Shown here piece by piece: positions 22,554-34,550 of a stretch of DNA of 64,000 bases. The translations under genes were made by a program, and so were the position numbers. The DNA is taken from contig NW_003101679.1 of assembly GCF_000003855.2 (NCBI RefSeq), forward strand, positions 2,579,379 through 2,643,378, given 5' to 3'. The DNA is from Blastomyces gilchristii SLH14081 (taxonomy: Eukaryota; Ascomycota; Eurotiomycetes; Onygenales; Ajellomycetaceae). Positions within the stretch are counted from its first letter, which is position 1. Each line of letters opens with the position of its first letter. The notes under the pieces are model-generated. The model had not been told where the DNA came from, did no database searches, and saw nothing but the letters and a program-made list of their open reading frames with translations.

Positions 22554-25500
22554 TTATATAACTCTTATCAAGTATGTAGAGCTTCTCAGTTCTATTCATA
22601 AAGAAGGTGAGTGAGAAGTGATGAATGTGTATTGATTATCAAGCATTTAATAAGCTTATAATCAAGAATGAATATTCACTGTCATAGATTCAACAACAGT
22701 TGAATACAGTCAGAAATGTCTGATATCTATCAAAGATTAATCTTCTCTCAGAATATTGATGAATCTGTGTAGATGAACTGTCAGTACTGTGAACTGTATT
22801 TAATATATAATGAGAGAAGTTTGAATACCTGATAATATCATTCAGTCTGATAAATATATCTGTCATCTTTTAAACAATGATGAATATGATTTTTTATAAA
22901 CAGAATGAAATCTCATATGTTATATATCTGAATGATATTGTAGTCTTCTTAAACTCATACAATAAACACCTGAAGCATCTTAATGAAGTGCTTATAACTC
23001 TGACAGAGTATAAGCTCTATATCAAATTAATTAAGTATGTGTTTGAAATGAAAGAGTTGGAGTTTATAAGAAATATAATAAGTGATGACTATATTCATCT
23101 CATTCTGAAGAAATTGAATGTCATAGTAAATTGATCACAGCTGAGAAATGTACATCATGTATAATAATTTCTTGAATTGATCTCATACTACTGCAGATTT
23201 ATCAAAGATTTCACATGAATATTTATATCACTCTCAGATCTCTTAAGAGAAATGAATGCAAATCTGTAAAAGAAGAAGTTTCATTCAATCATCTGAAATA
23301 CTGTGTGTGAAGAGGTCTTTCTTACACTAAGAGAATGTGTGATAACATTCTCAGTACTTATTCAATCAGATCATGATAAATCTTTCTACATTAAGATAGA
23401 TATATCTGCATGAGCTATTAGAGACACTCTTCTGCAGATGAATAAGAATAACAAGCTGCACTCAGAAATATATAATAGTAGGAAACTATCAGATACTGAG
23501 CTCAATTACTCAGTATATGAAAAGAAATTGCTAGTGATCAAGCACATACTGATGTTATGAGATAGATATATTAATAATAAGTATATGACAACAGTGATTA
23601 TAAATCATGAGAGTCTTATCTATCTATAATTAATAATGAAATCTTTCAAATATTTAGTATATTGAATCTCAGAGTTCTAAGTGTATGATCTTTATATTAA
23701 ATACTGAAAGGAATTGAATGCTGTGATATCTGATGTAATCAGGTACAGATCTGATTTTATAGATGAGAGTTCTGTGAACTAGATATAAGAGAAGTTTGTG
23801 TTAAACACACTGAGAGAATATAAGAAATCAGAATGAGTGAATATAATAATCTCTTACTTGAGAAATAGCAAGATAATAAATAACAAGTGTCTTGTAAAAG
23901 TAGTATAAGAGATGCTTTCAAACTTCAAGCTGAGAAAATTGAAAAATGATGTTATAGTTTACTATTATCTAGAATATGTAGAAGCTCTCTATCTAGAATA
24001 TTCATTTAGATATGACTTAATGACTTAAATACACAAGAAATTCAGTCACTTAGAAAGCTCTGAACTCATGAGTGTACTTAAATCAAGAGTATACTGGCCA
24101 AGCATGACTGAGGACATTCAGATGTATGCTCATAAGTGCTCAAATTACCAGATTGTGAAAGGATTTAAGAAAGGATTAGAATGCAAGAAAGTGCATCATT
24201 AGATGAAATATATAATACAACTGTTCAAATAATAAGAAATGAATTATATAGATATACTGTCACAAACATTAAATGAAAATTGTTGAATAATCACTGCTAT
24301 TGACTATGCTACTGACTGATCAGTTATGAAAGCAGTTTCAGAGATAATAGAGAAGAAAATGATGAAGTTTCTATATAATGAGATATATATTAACTATGAA
24401 ATGCTGTGTGAGATTCTAACTGATTACAGTGTGAATCTCATAGAAGAAGTAATGAGACATTTCATGAATCAGTTACAGATAAGACATTGTAGAACAACAT
24501 CATATTATCTGTGAATAAACAGAAAGATGAAGTTATTATTATTATTATTATTCTTTCATTATACTCATATGCAAGTGAAGCTTATAATGAGTTCTCATAT
24601 GATGTTAAATACAGATCAAGTGTTAATTATACAGAAGGAAATACAGGTGTTGAGATCATGCCAAGATAACAAGAATATAGAAAAATACACAGAAGTGACA
24701 ATTAGATACATGTGATAATAGCTTCCCAGCTCAGGAACATAGAGCAATTTGATTGAAGTGATTTGTACATCTCTGTATTTATTAAGAACCTGAGATGCTT
24801 GAGTTCTGGATTTAATATATCTTCTGCAGATTTTGAACTTACATGCCCTGGTTTCTCACATCAAGGCACTACCAGATGGCTGCATTAATCATTCAGCCAC
24901 TGAGACAGAAAGATGAAGTACTTGAATAAAATTCTAAGCAACATGCTGATGAAATATCTAATGAGCAAGTCTATGACACTATGAAATGAATATCTCAGTC
25001 AGGTGCTATTAGTCACATAAATTCAGCAGTATGCAGTCTTTAAGCATTCATCATTCTATCTGTTGTATGAATTGCATCCACGCATTTCAGAGAATGCTTC
25101 AGAAAAGATAGAGAAGAAAACAGCAGTTATGAATACAACAGTCACAGATGCAGCAGTTGTGAATATGAAATCAAGATTGAAAGAGATCAGTCACATATAT
25201 GCAATAGTACATGAGTTACTCCTGAACTGAGCAATTCAATCAAAAACAATATGAGACTCACTAGTTAAGAAATCAAGTCTCAAGATGAAAATATGAGTTC
25301 TTGTATGTAATAAGAGTTCTGAGAAGTTTCAATCTAGATGATTTAAGTTATATAAAATACTCAAATTACATTCTCTGAAAATATATGCATTGAAAGAATC
25401 AGAGAGATGAGTCTTATACAACTTAATAAATGATTCACATCTTATAAAGATAAAGATATAAGATCTGAATGAATTATAGTTATCTACAGCACTATCATCA

Positions 25501-25690
25501 GTGTTGAAAAAGAAGAGACTTATAATTAAAAAGTCTCATAAAGTAATAGAAATCATAGACACTTATGAATCAGATAATCTCACTTATTTCAATCTTTTCA
25601 TAATTATAAGAAAAGAATGAGAAGTAATAAAGAAATCAGATAAATATCATACCTTAATAAGTGATAAGACTGTAGTCAGTTGTATAATAA
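22554..25690 (+). pseudogene. Gypsy-3G pol relic: RT, RNase H, integrase, C-terminal tail
   Basis: RT is open at 22877-23134 with active site YLNDIVVF (YLDD in the family). RNase H follows. The integrase zinc-binding region is at about 24050-24165 (CSNYQ, Cys to Tyr), and the integrase core contains IITAIDYATD then ILTDYSVNLIEEVMRHFMNQ (24410-24475). SINE-2 (24534-24904) interrupts the core. The tail has ISENASEK, then AxVTDAAVVNMKS and KxSLKMKIxVxNKSSEKF-like sequence. RT and integrase stay in the same frame here, unlike Gypsy-3F. TGA/TAA stops are numerous. Confidence 0.78.
24534..24904 (-). mobile_element. SINE-2, hypermutated copy inside Gypsy-3G integrase
   Basis: Flanked by a perfect 15-bp target duplication, ACAGAAAGATGAAGT, at 24519-24533 and 24905-24919. 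The empty site is visible in Gypsy-3F at 62709-62735. The tRNA-like head and body match SINE-3, but GGGTTTCGAACCC of SINE-3 reads AGATTTTGAACTT here, and ACCGGGG reads ACTGAGA. It was therefore mutated after insertion. The (AAT)n tail is at 24534-24552. Confidence 0.92.
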
Positions 25691-26360
25691 CACACTGTAA
25701 ACAGTGAGTATAACACAGCAAAGAGCAGTCTCAGAGTAGCAGAGTTATATATAAGTCAGATTACAGAAGTAAAAGAAATTCAGAGTTAGATTTAACTGTT
25801 TATATCAGTTTAATTATGAAGATAACAGAGAATGAAGTATCTGAAACATCTGTAGATATGTGAGATCAAGTTATCTTGATCTCTGAGAATGCTCAGAGAT
25901 TGAGTGAGATTAGTTTCAGTAAGCTATTCACTGTAGTGATCTGAGCAGGTGAAGAGAGCTAGTATAATATACAAGATAGAATTATAAGAGATAAAAGCTG
26001 CTGAATCTAGTTATTAAATGCTGTATTATATAGAGATCATGTAAGAGTAGTGACTAGCAGACAAAGAAAAAGTGTAAGAAAGAGAAGAAATAATGAATTA
26101 GTTATCAACTGTAAAAGTCAGCTGTAAAAGACAAATATTATTATATACATGTTATTTATTTTCATACATCACACATTTAATCTATTTTCAACATCATATT
26201 ACTCAAAAAACACTAAAAAAACAAACAAAATCTTAAAACTTAATATTCATAAGAGATTTGAGAACTGCAAGCTGCTCTTGTAATAACACTGTACATGTCT
26301 TCAATTTCTCTATCACTCTGTGTACAACATTAATATCATTTATTACAAGATTAACTGAAA
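25691..26360 (-). pseudogene. Gypsy-3G 3' region containing the C-terminal end of the antisense gene
   Basis: Beyond the pol end this stretch is the reverse complement of 57058-57680 in Gypsy-3E. Read on the minus strand, 26360 to about 26220 gives VINDINVVHRVIEKLKTCTV, homologous to the end of the open frame at 56766-57158. Only this end is kept; the cysteine-rich part is missing. Sequence 25700-26100 has no recognised domain. Confidence 0.5.
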
Positions 26361-27771
26361 GATATATTTAATCATGTTTCAAATTCAAAGATGATTCAGA
26401 CTTTGAAGATATTAAAACTGTCAGTTTCTCTAACAAAATGAGTTAACTGTTTTATCTCTAAAAGAATTATATAACTATTCTTTAATGAGATGAAATAAGA
26501 TAAGACTGAGATAAAAATAGAAGTACTGTAAGAATCATCAATATCACTGATTTTATTTACAATATACACTGTATATCTATTCAAGAATAGAGTCAGGAAA
26601 ATAGTGAGATCTTCAAACTATGTAAATGATATTGATCTAGTCTACAGTTCAAAAATAATTAAAGAGAATTTAGAAGTGATTGAAAAAGTAGTAAAGACAA
26701 TCTTTGTTAGAGTAGATATTAATTAAATTCAATTTAATATGAATAAAAGTGAGTTAATTCATTTCTTTTCTAAATTCAATGAGAAAGAACTATGTTAAAC
26801 TCTTTTAAATAAAGAGATTAAACTCAGTTTGAATGTTAAATAATTAGAAGAATGATTAAACTCTAAGTTGATTTTTAAATATCATATTCAATAAAGAACT
26901 ATCAAGGCAGAAAGACTATTGAATAGCATAATCAGACTATCAAATACAGAGAGAGGTCTATTCTTCCAGGCTATGAGACAGTTATATATAGTGTGTATTA
27001 CCTCAGTAGCCGATTGTGAAGTTCAAGTTTGATGAAATAATCAAGGAAATTTTACTGAACTCTTTCAAAGTCTGTAAAACAGAGCTCTGAGAAGAATTCT
27101 GAGAGCATTTAAATCATCTTCTATTAAAGTAATGAAAATTAAGCTTCAATTCCTTCTTCTGCTATTAGATTGAAAAAGGCCTGTATGAACTATGCTCTGA
27201 GAGTTATAAAGATGAGCTTAAATCATATAATCAGAGAAAGAGTCTCTTCTTCATTTTAATTAATCAACTCAGAAAATGAACTGAATTGAAATAGATTTCT
27301 TAATTAAATTGAAAATAATTCTTCAAAGAAAATGCTCTCTCAACTATATAAACTCTATTCACTGATTCAAAATCAATTTTCTTCATTAAATATTGAGAAA
27401 GTTGATCATGAGAAGATATCTCTCTGAAGAGAAAAGCTTGAATCTCTCATAGACTTGCAAATAAGTGAACTATCTAAGAAGAGAGAATATGAACAGTATT
27501 TAAAGAAGATCTCTACAATCAATATTAAAGACTCTATTCTGATTGACTCAGATGACTCAAAAAATAAGAATCTGAATAGATTAGATACAGACATTGCTTA
27601 TACTGAAGATAATATCAATTTTATCTCAGATTTCTGAAATTTAGGCTGTGAATCTGAAGTCTTTGATGCTGAACTATTTGCAATAGTGAAAGCTTTCAAA
27701 CTCATTGAAATAAAATCTTATAAAGGACAAAATAGTTTGAAAGAGATATGAATATTCTCTGATAATTAAGC

Positions 27772-27866
27772 TGTGAAACGTGTGAAGCTTGCTTGATTGA
27801 AAGATTGCTAGCTTGTGAGAAGTTATATAGTGGAAGGATTAGTAAGCCGCATCACGTGACCTGACA
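27772..27866 (-). repeat. 3' LTR of Copia (95 bp)
   Basis: Plus-strand limits TGTGAAACGTGTGAAGC ... ATCACGTGACCTGACA. It pairs with 33376-33470. Confidence 0.9.
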
Positions 27867-28036
27867 CCCCCACTCACCAGAGTAATTATACACGATGCTA
27901 CATACAATATTCGCCTTCAAATCAAGTACTGATATAAAAAATAACTGGAAAATGTGTCGTAATGAAAAACCAGTCATAAGACACATCATTTTTTATCCCT
28001 CTATTCCTCTATCTCTTTTATCTTAATATTCTTCTT
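27867..28036 (-). other. Copia 3' untranslated stretch
   Basis: Between pol stop and 3' LTR. The plus strand reads CCCCCACTC next to the LTR, which on the minus strand is GAGTGGGGG, a purine tract fitting a polypurine primer. It is less mutated than the coding part. Confidence 0.6.
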
Positions 28037-31000
28037 TCAATGTGTATATTTCAATGTTTCAAATGATTTAGTAAACTCATCCGCTGCGTTCTCAGCAGAT
28101 GGAACATATCAGATAGATATCTCATTCTTGCAGATGAGATTTGAAGAATGTGAAAACAGACCTCTATATACTTTGAGCAGTGTGAAATTGCTTCAGAAGA
28201 GAATAGCTCTATGACAGACCTATTATCAGTATGAATTGTATAAGCCAGATCATTGACTGTGGTGGGAATGAAGTGATCATCAGCATTCAGATTATTAAGA
28301 TGAGATGGAATGAATTCAGTGTCTTCTAGAAGCTCACAGAGATAGACAAGCTCATAAGCAGCCTCAGAGAATGCAATATATTCAGCCTTTATTGATGATT
28401 TGAAGACCTCTGTTTACCGGCAGCTCCACCATGCAACAGGGCCATCTGTCATATAGATGATATAACTGGTGATTAAATGAGATTCTGAATCTCTACCAGC
28501 TCAATTAACATCTGCATATACTACAGATTCAATATTGACACCTCTGTGATAGATTATACCTTAATTGATTGAACTCTGTAGATATCAGAGTGTATACTTG
28601 TATGCAGCCCAGTTCTTTGATGTAGACTGAGAGCTAAATTGTTCAAGAAAATCTGCAGTGAAGCTTACATCAGAATGTGTATTAATTACCAGATATTGCA
28701 GAGATCTGATACCAGATTGATAGAACTATAGAGTAAATTCTGCTATATATACAATCAGTTTCTCATTATCATTTATGAAATTAATGTTTTTCTTCATAGA
28801 AGTGAATGTAGAGTGATAGTCATTTATTGAGAACTTCTTCAGAAGATTTCTTACAAAGAGAGATTAAGACAATATTAATGAAGTTGAATCTCTATCAATC
28901 TTTATTTTCAGATAGTGATTGAAATTCTCTACATTCTTGATCTTATAATTAGCAGTGATTTCAGCTTTGACCCAGTTCAGATCATTGATTTTCAGGCTGT
29001 AGAGTCAGACATTATTTATATAGATAGTTATATAGACCTGTCTTTCATCATGAAGAAATAGTTCAGTATTATAGAAACTGATATGAAAGTCTGAGTGTAA
29101 TAGCATCTTTCACAGCTTCTCATATTATAAGAGTGCTGCTTGCTTAAGACTATAGAGTCTCTGCATCAACTCATATATAAGATCATCACAGTCTTCATGA
29201 AAGTCTGTGAGTTGATTCATATATATTCATTCATCAGCAGACAGTTGAGCATTTAAAAAAGTGATCATTATATCAATCTGCAGAACATATCATTCCTGAG
29301 ACACTGAGATCATCATAAGAGCTTAAGAGATGAATGTAGAGATAACAGATGCAAAGATTCTTGAGTAATTGATCTTCTTCTGTTAATGATTTCTGCAGAC
29401 AACTCAGCAGGTCTTATAGTAAATAATCTCACTTATATTATTGAACTTTTTATCAAGTATTTATTGACTGTGAAGAACAATCATTTATGATGTTCTCTCT
29501 ATCAGTTATCAGATCTCTATCTGTTTTAAACAGTTAATCTCTTTAACACAGGCCTTGCAATAATATTTCCATTTCATGAAAGCTTTGACATGTGTGAGGT
29601 TTTTCAGAATCAGAAGTGCAGTGATCTCAGAAGCAGTGAATAGATTTTCAACACTGTTTCTCACTGAAGCATTCCTCACTGTAGTGATATTTCTTATGAA
29701 TATCAGAGAATTATCAGATTCACCTATGAGTTTCAGAGAGTTCAGTGTATTCTGCATTAAAAAGATAGATATTCTCACAGAGATTTCAGAGTCAATTCAT
29801 TAATTATTAGTGAGTATGAGAAATAATGAACACTCAGGTCAGATTTCCTTATCAATGAACAGATCATCAATTGATGAATCAGAAATCACTGCAATCTCTT
29901 GACAGGCTGCAGTGAGTAGGCCTGATGTCACTGAAGAAATCACTGCAGCTGCTTTACAGATCACATTGAGTAGAATCTTCAGGTTGTGTGTAATTGATAT
30001 TAATGAATTAGCTAGATGAAGGTTCTTCTGAAAGATGATATCTTTTGATATATATAAATGCCTGTTGAAGAGATTTACTAATCTATAATTGATAAAACTA
30101 TTATATCTCACAAAAATCAACTCTTTGAAACAGAAAGTCATCTTATTGATGAGCTTGAACACTATCTTCAAGAATTCTTTGCAACCTCATCAGCAAATGC
30201 CGCGTGCAGAAGATAGAGCTTCAAGCCAGGCCTCATACAGTGTAATCAGCTTTATATTTTCAGAGCTCTCATACAATATCATTGAGATTGACATAAGATT
30301 AAGCAGCTCTGTGACTGTAATAACTGTCTCATCTCACATCTTTTCAGAAGTGAAAGAATCTATTAATAGTGATCAGAACTTCTCAATAATCAAACTGATT
30401 GATCATTCAGATACTTTATCTTGCTGTGAAGTATGAGAAGAAGTCAGCTCTCATTTTATTTCTTTACTGAGCATATATGCTGTGACTGCATTTAAATTCA
30501 ATTCTTCACAGTCTGAGTGAATGATTGCAATATCACATCAAAGCAGATTCTTGATGAATTAGTTGAAGATTCATAGATATTTCAATATCTTATTCTTGCA
30601 TTTCAATAGAAATATTTATCTCATACAGATGATATCATCTCTTATCATTATTACAAGGTTCTTGCCAGTGTAAGATAATATATCATTTTCAGTTCCAAGA
30701 ATCTCATCATCACTGAATATATTCACTCAAACCTTCAAGGTCTTGCAGATGACATGATGTGATGTGAAATTCTTGTAGAAAGTGTGTTTCTATTTAGTCT
30801 TAATATATGTGACACAGAATGATAATTTCTTTGAGCTGATAATGACAATATCAAATCATGAGTCTCTGGTCATTTTTAATATACTATTTTCACTGATATG
30901 ATTAAGTCAATGATATGACTCATCTATTGAAAGCTGCTTCAGAAGGACTGCAGATAATCAAGATGAAAATGAGATAATAAAGAAATCAGTATCTGAATTC

Positions 31001-33093
31001 TTAGAGTTGATTAACTGTTCAATCTTCTCATAACTGAATGATCTCAAAGACTCTGCATTCACATCATAATCTGTTGAGATTCTCTTTGATTTTGAAATAG
31101 TCATATATGTCACTGCTTCATACATTGAGTTGTTCATTACATCATAAAATGTCAGTGAGCTGTTAGAAAGAATGTAAATATTATTATGAAACAGATTGAT
31201 GTAGAAGATATCACTGTTGATAGATGATAGAAACTCAAAGTAGTTCTTAGTATTATCTTGTATATCAGAGTGAATATAGCTCTGATGCTTTATAAGCCTC
31301 ACAGAGATCAGATTTGTGAATAGTTCTGATATATAGTATACATGATTGAACTCTATCAATCTTTCACTCACTGAGATGAACACAGTGCTGACACTCTGAA
31401 CCTTCAGAATGACCTTATTAATGACTCGAACTATTGAACTGTTGATTGCTATTAGCTCTGAAAATCAGGATCTATCACTCATGATGTGGTATTCAGCGCC
31501 ACTATCTCATATACTGAGATGATTCTTATGAGATTCTATGAAACAGGCTGGTACATTGATAATCTCTGTAAGATTTGTCATCTGAAAGATCTCTGATTCA
31601 TCTGTAATAAATAGTTGAGTTCTATTCTCACTATTGTTCTTCTCTTCTTTGAATTTCTTTATTCTTGCATTATTGTAGATTCTTCAATTATTCAGAGTAC
31701 TGTCTGAATTGATTAATCAACAGATGTCAAAGTAAGATCTCTCACATTCAGAACATGTAGATGAATTACCTAATTCTCAATGATTTTAAGAGCTCTCTTG
31801 AGTATTATCATGATCACGTTCAATACAGCCTTCACAGGCTTAATTTGATGTATTGTTGTTATTAGAATTGATAGATGTAGTGATTATTGTAGCTGTTGTA
31901 GCTGTTGTAGCTATTGTAGCAGAGTTGACTGCAGAATCTGTATTCTGTAGATTCTTTTTATCTTTTGAAGAATTAAGCCACGAATAGATCTTCTTCATGA
32001 GAAGATTAACATTCAATATCACATCTATGAATTTGAAATTCTGTATCTTCTCTATCTTCTTTTGAACATAATTTCTTCAAATGTTGAGTAGAACTAAGTA
32101 GAAGATATTAAATATTCATGCATCTGAGTGAGAAGTATTTATTATCTTCAATTTTATAACAGTGAACTGAAACTTATCAAAGAATGTGTGTAGATTGATG
32201 ATCTGTGTGTTATCAAGTGATATGAATTTCAGAACTATCTCACAGTGTAACTGTGTTTTAAGAACAGAGTATTTCTGTTCAATCACATTTCATAGAGTAT
32301 AAGTGATCTGATTTTCATCATATTTGAAAAAATGTGGTCTGACATGTGTACTCAATGAGTTTGAGATGAATGTGTAGAGTCACTAGTTTCTGATGTCTCA
32401 GAATGATACTTATTCATCATCTCTTTGTAGAGAGTTCTGAGGCTGTTATTTCTCTATCATATATCAACACTGTGTATCAATCAGTTTCAATTTCATGAAG
32501 ATGCTTTATATGATGTAATTGAATGTGTCAGTTAGACTGTTTAACCTCACAGTATTCTTGACATCTTTCTTGAATTGAGAGATTGTCTTGTCAACATGAC
32601 TATTCAGTTCATAAAGATTGAATTCCAACCTTTCACTGAGATTAGAATTCCATGTGACTGTACAGGCTGTTAAGATGATGACAGAATGATTGTTAACATT
32701 CTGTGATCAATCTGTAGAGAATCTCTGTTGACAGAGTTTTTCCAGTTGTAATTTGAGTTCTAGAACTCTTCACTTCTTCTTCTTCATCTTGAATGTCATC
32801 TTGAGATGTTTCATCTGTTGATCTGATATTGTCTCACCCGAATAGTAGACTTCATGAGAATTAGCATCAAGCTGTTGAGTAGATCAGGGGGCCGGCTTGA
32901 CCGTGTCAGAAGCTGTATTCAAACCAGCTTCAAATTGAGAGGGTGTTTCGGAGTGTTCATTAATAAAGCTTTCAAATGCTTCAGAAGAATGTTCACTGGC
33001 AGAGTGTGAGTGTGAATCATCATCAACTGAACCAGTAAATAGAACATGAGATCACGAATGTATATGTGAGAGAGATCATGTTGAATCCGCCAT
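28037..33093 (-). pseudogene. Copia gag-pol relic (gag, protease, integrase, RT, RNase H)
   Basis: Starts at ATG 33091-33093 and ends at TGA 28037-28039. Gag occupies roughly the first 1.1 kb. Protease is recognisable near 31440-31520 (AEYHIMSDRS). The integrase-proximal block is open at 30958-31383 with FNHVYYISELFTNLISV, as usual for Copia proteins just after protease. The post-integrase linker at 29839-30171 includes RHLYISKDIIFQ. RT runs from about 29200 to 28780 (YITIYINNV where YxDD is expected), followed by RNase H with SVVYADVN and SSIKAEYIAFSEA. The end reads YVPSAENAADEFTKSFETLK. TGA/TAA/TAG stops and some frame changes disable it. Plus-strand open frames here (29576-29803, 30089-30436) are shadows. 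Confidence 0.82.
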
Positions 33094-33375
33094 CTTGATA
33101 TTCATTTATTGAATTCTTGCCAATATTGTTGTCTTTCATTTGCTTTTTTTTTTTCTTTTTTTTTGCAAATGTGGTGTGTTTTCTGCAAGCCTCTTTTTTT
33201 TTAAGCGAGCAGTAGTATTATTGATTATCAAGATCTCAAATGCATCAATACTAATAGAATAAGATGATTTTAACACCTAATAGATGTATTAAATGAAGCA
33301 GTAGTTAAAATAATGATTATATCAACAAGGAATTCTGAATTGGCAGCGATTTTGCACAAAACAAGTCTTATAACC
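33094..33375 (-). other. Copia 5' leader with oligo(T) runs
   Basis: Between 5' LTR and gag start. Two T-rich runs (33145-33172 and 33195-33202 on the plus strand) become A-rich in the transcript. The sequence next to the LTR reads CAGGTTATAAGAC on the minus strand, the expected place of the primer-binding site. I cannot name the tRNA. Confidence 0.5.
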
Positions 33376-33470
33376 TGTGGAAGGTGTGAAGCTTGCTTGC
33401 TTGAAAGATTGCTAGCTTGTGAGAAGTTATATGATGACAGAATTAGTAAGCCAGATCACGTGATCTGACA
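33376..33470 (-). repeat. 5' LTR of Copia (95 bp)
   Basis: Same length and termini as 27772-27866. It contains the palindrome ATCACGTGAT, with a CACGTG core, at 33456-33465. Confidence 0.9.
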
Positions 33471-34550
33471 CAAGCTGCCTTAAAAAGACTTAGAAATAGT
33501 CAGATTCATAATGATCAAATGAATCTTGCACTGATTTTAAAATCTGTTTTAAAAATTCAAAAGAGAAGAATATTACAACTGATAATTCATCTATACTGAG
33601 TTTCTGCTTATATAAATATTCATGGTAATGAATTGGCTGATTCAGCTGTAAAAAAAGAATTCAGAATTAAGCAGATCTATTCAAAAAACAGTGTTCTGAT
33701 CTTTTATAAAGAGAAAGATAAAAAAATCTTGTTTAGATAAATGAAATAAAAGCTGGCAGAAATAAAAGAAGAGTATACATTATTCAAGATTTTAAATAAA
33801 ACTCAAGTGAAAATCTTATTCAATTAAATGTAAAAAGAAAATATTCTCATCTATAATTCAGCTGAAACTAGAACATGATTATTTCAAATCTTATATACAA
33901 AGATTTGATGATAGATTTGATTCAATAGAATGCTTATTCTGCAATGTAAATGAAAATCCTAAGTATATTGTAATACACTGTACATTATATATTAGTCTCA
34001 GAGCCAGATTGAAAGAGAAGTATGATTTAAATCAATTAAATATGAGGTTCTTATTCTCAACTGAGATAGAAATTAAATACTTAATAGACTTTTTATCAGA
34101 AACTCAAGCAGATACAAGAAAATGACTGAATTTAGAAATATCTGAATATGAAAAGGTGAAAGTTGATCAGATATAGTCTGTTATAACAGCTATACACTAT
34201 CTTTTAACAACTTTGTTTTGTTATAGTCTCTCTTTAGTTTACTTTTTTCTTTTCTATTCTTTTCTATCTACTTATTTAATGTGTCTATCTTTAAGAGTGT
34301 GTTCTTGTTTCTTTTGTCATGATATTTTCAAATGATTTCAAAGTATCAGAAGGTGTTAAAATACTGCAATTTGTAAAGAGTTTTTATATTCTGAGTTGGA
34401 ATTTTCTGATTTTGCATATCTGAAATTGATAAATGTATAATAGTTAACTCTATAGATATTAGACAAACCTTGAGAACTAAAAGTTCTCAGGTAGATGTTA
34501 TAGTCTCTGACTGCATACATCTATAATTGAAGAATAATAATAATAATAAG

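Larger units (their letters stand above)
22554..26360 (+). mobile_element. Gypsy-3G fragment (RT to antisense-gene region), no LTRs
   Basis: Matches Gypsy-3F from about 60740 to 63590, and beyond that matches the reverse complement of Gypsy-3E from 58006 down to about 57058. The left edge is the insertion point of Gypsy-2H. The right edge falls inside the antisense gene region and joins LINE sequence at a GAAAGAT overlap, so it is a breakpoint rather than an element end. It carries SINE-2. Confidence 0.8.
27772..33470 (-). mobile_element. Complete Ty1/Copia element with 95-bp LTRs
   Basis: Two 95-bp LTRs (27772-27866 and 33376-33470) are flanked by TAAGC (27767-27771) and CAAGC (33471-33475), a 5-bp duplication with one C-to-T change. 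The intact LINE sequence CAAGCTGCTTTAAAAAG at 15725 confirms the site. The interior is one minus-strand polyprotein relic, and the domain order PR-IN-RT-RNase H marks it as Copia. These LTRs are unusually short. Confidence 0.92.
26361..34176 (+). pseudogene. LINE ORF2 relic (RT palm, thumb, RNase H, zinc finger), split by Copia
   Basis: RT begins at FNHVSNSKMIQTLKILKLSV (26371-26430), then SSISLILFTIY and the active-site motif YVNDIDLV (YxDD family, 26622-26645). Next come KAERLLNSIIRLSNTERG (26896-26950), VQVxxNNQG and a connection region. RNase H has IDSDDSK (27541-27561), ESEVFDAE and FSDN up to 27771. After Copia it resumes with LKRLRNSQIHNDQMN and IHGNELADS. The CxxC...HC finger is at about 33940-33990, and the stop is TAG 34174-34176. 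Endonuclease and RT N-terminus are missing. Stops are mostly TGA and TAA. Confidence 0.78.
26361..34550 (+). mobile_element. Tad1-like LINE, right part, interrupted by Copia
   Basis: Starts at a breakpoint with Gypsy-3G, runs through the RT palm to RNase H, is interrupted by Copia (27772-33470), and ends with an (AAT)n tail at 34532-34550. The duplication AAGAAGAAAGAA follows at 34551, matching 2557-2568. I infer this is the 3' end of the LINE whose 5' end is at 2569. Confidence 0.78.

Noticed and set aside
30089..30436. 115-codon plus-strand frame in Copia
   Set aside because: Shadow of the integrase-RT linker encoded on the minus strand at 29839-30171.
31855..31930. Possible CRISPR-like or microsatellite array (repeated TGTAGC units)
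   Set aside because: A short run of GTTGTAGCT repeats inside Copia gag; no spacer structure, just low-complexity coding sequence.
2569..34550. Simple direct-repeat-flanked Starship-like giant element
   Set aside because: No tyrosine-recombinase captain gene at the 5' end and no cargo genes; the contents are nested ordinary transposons.
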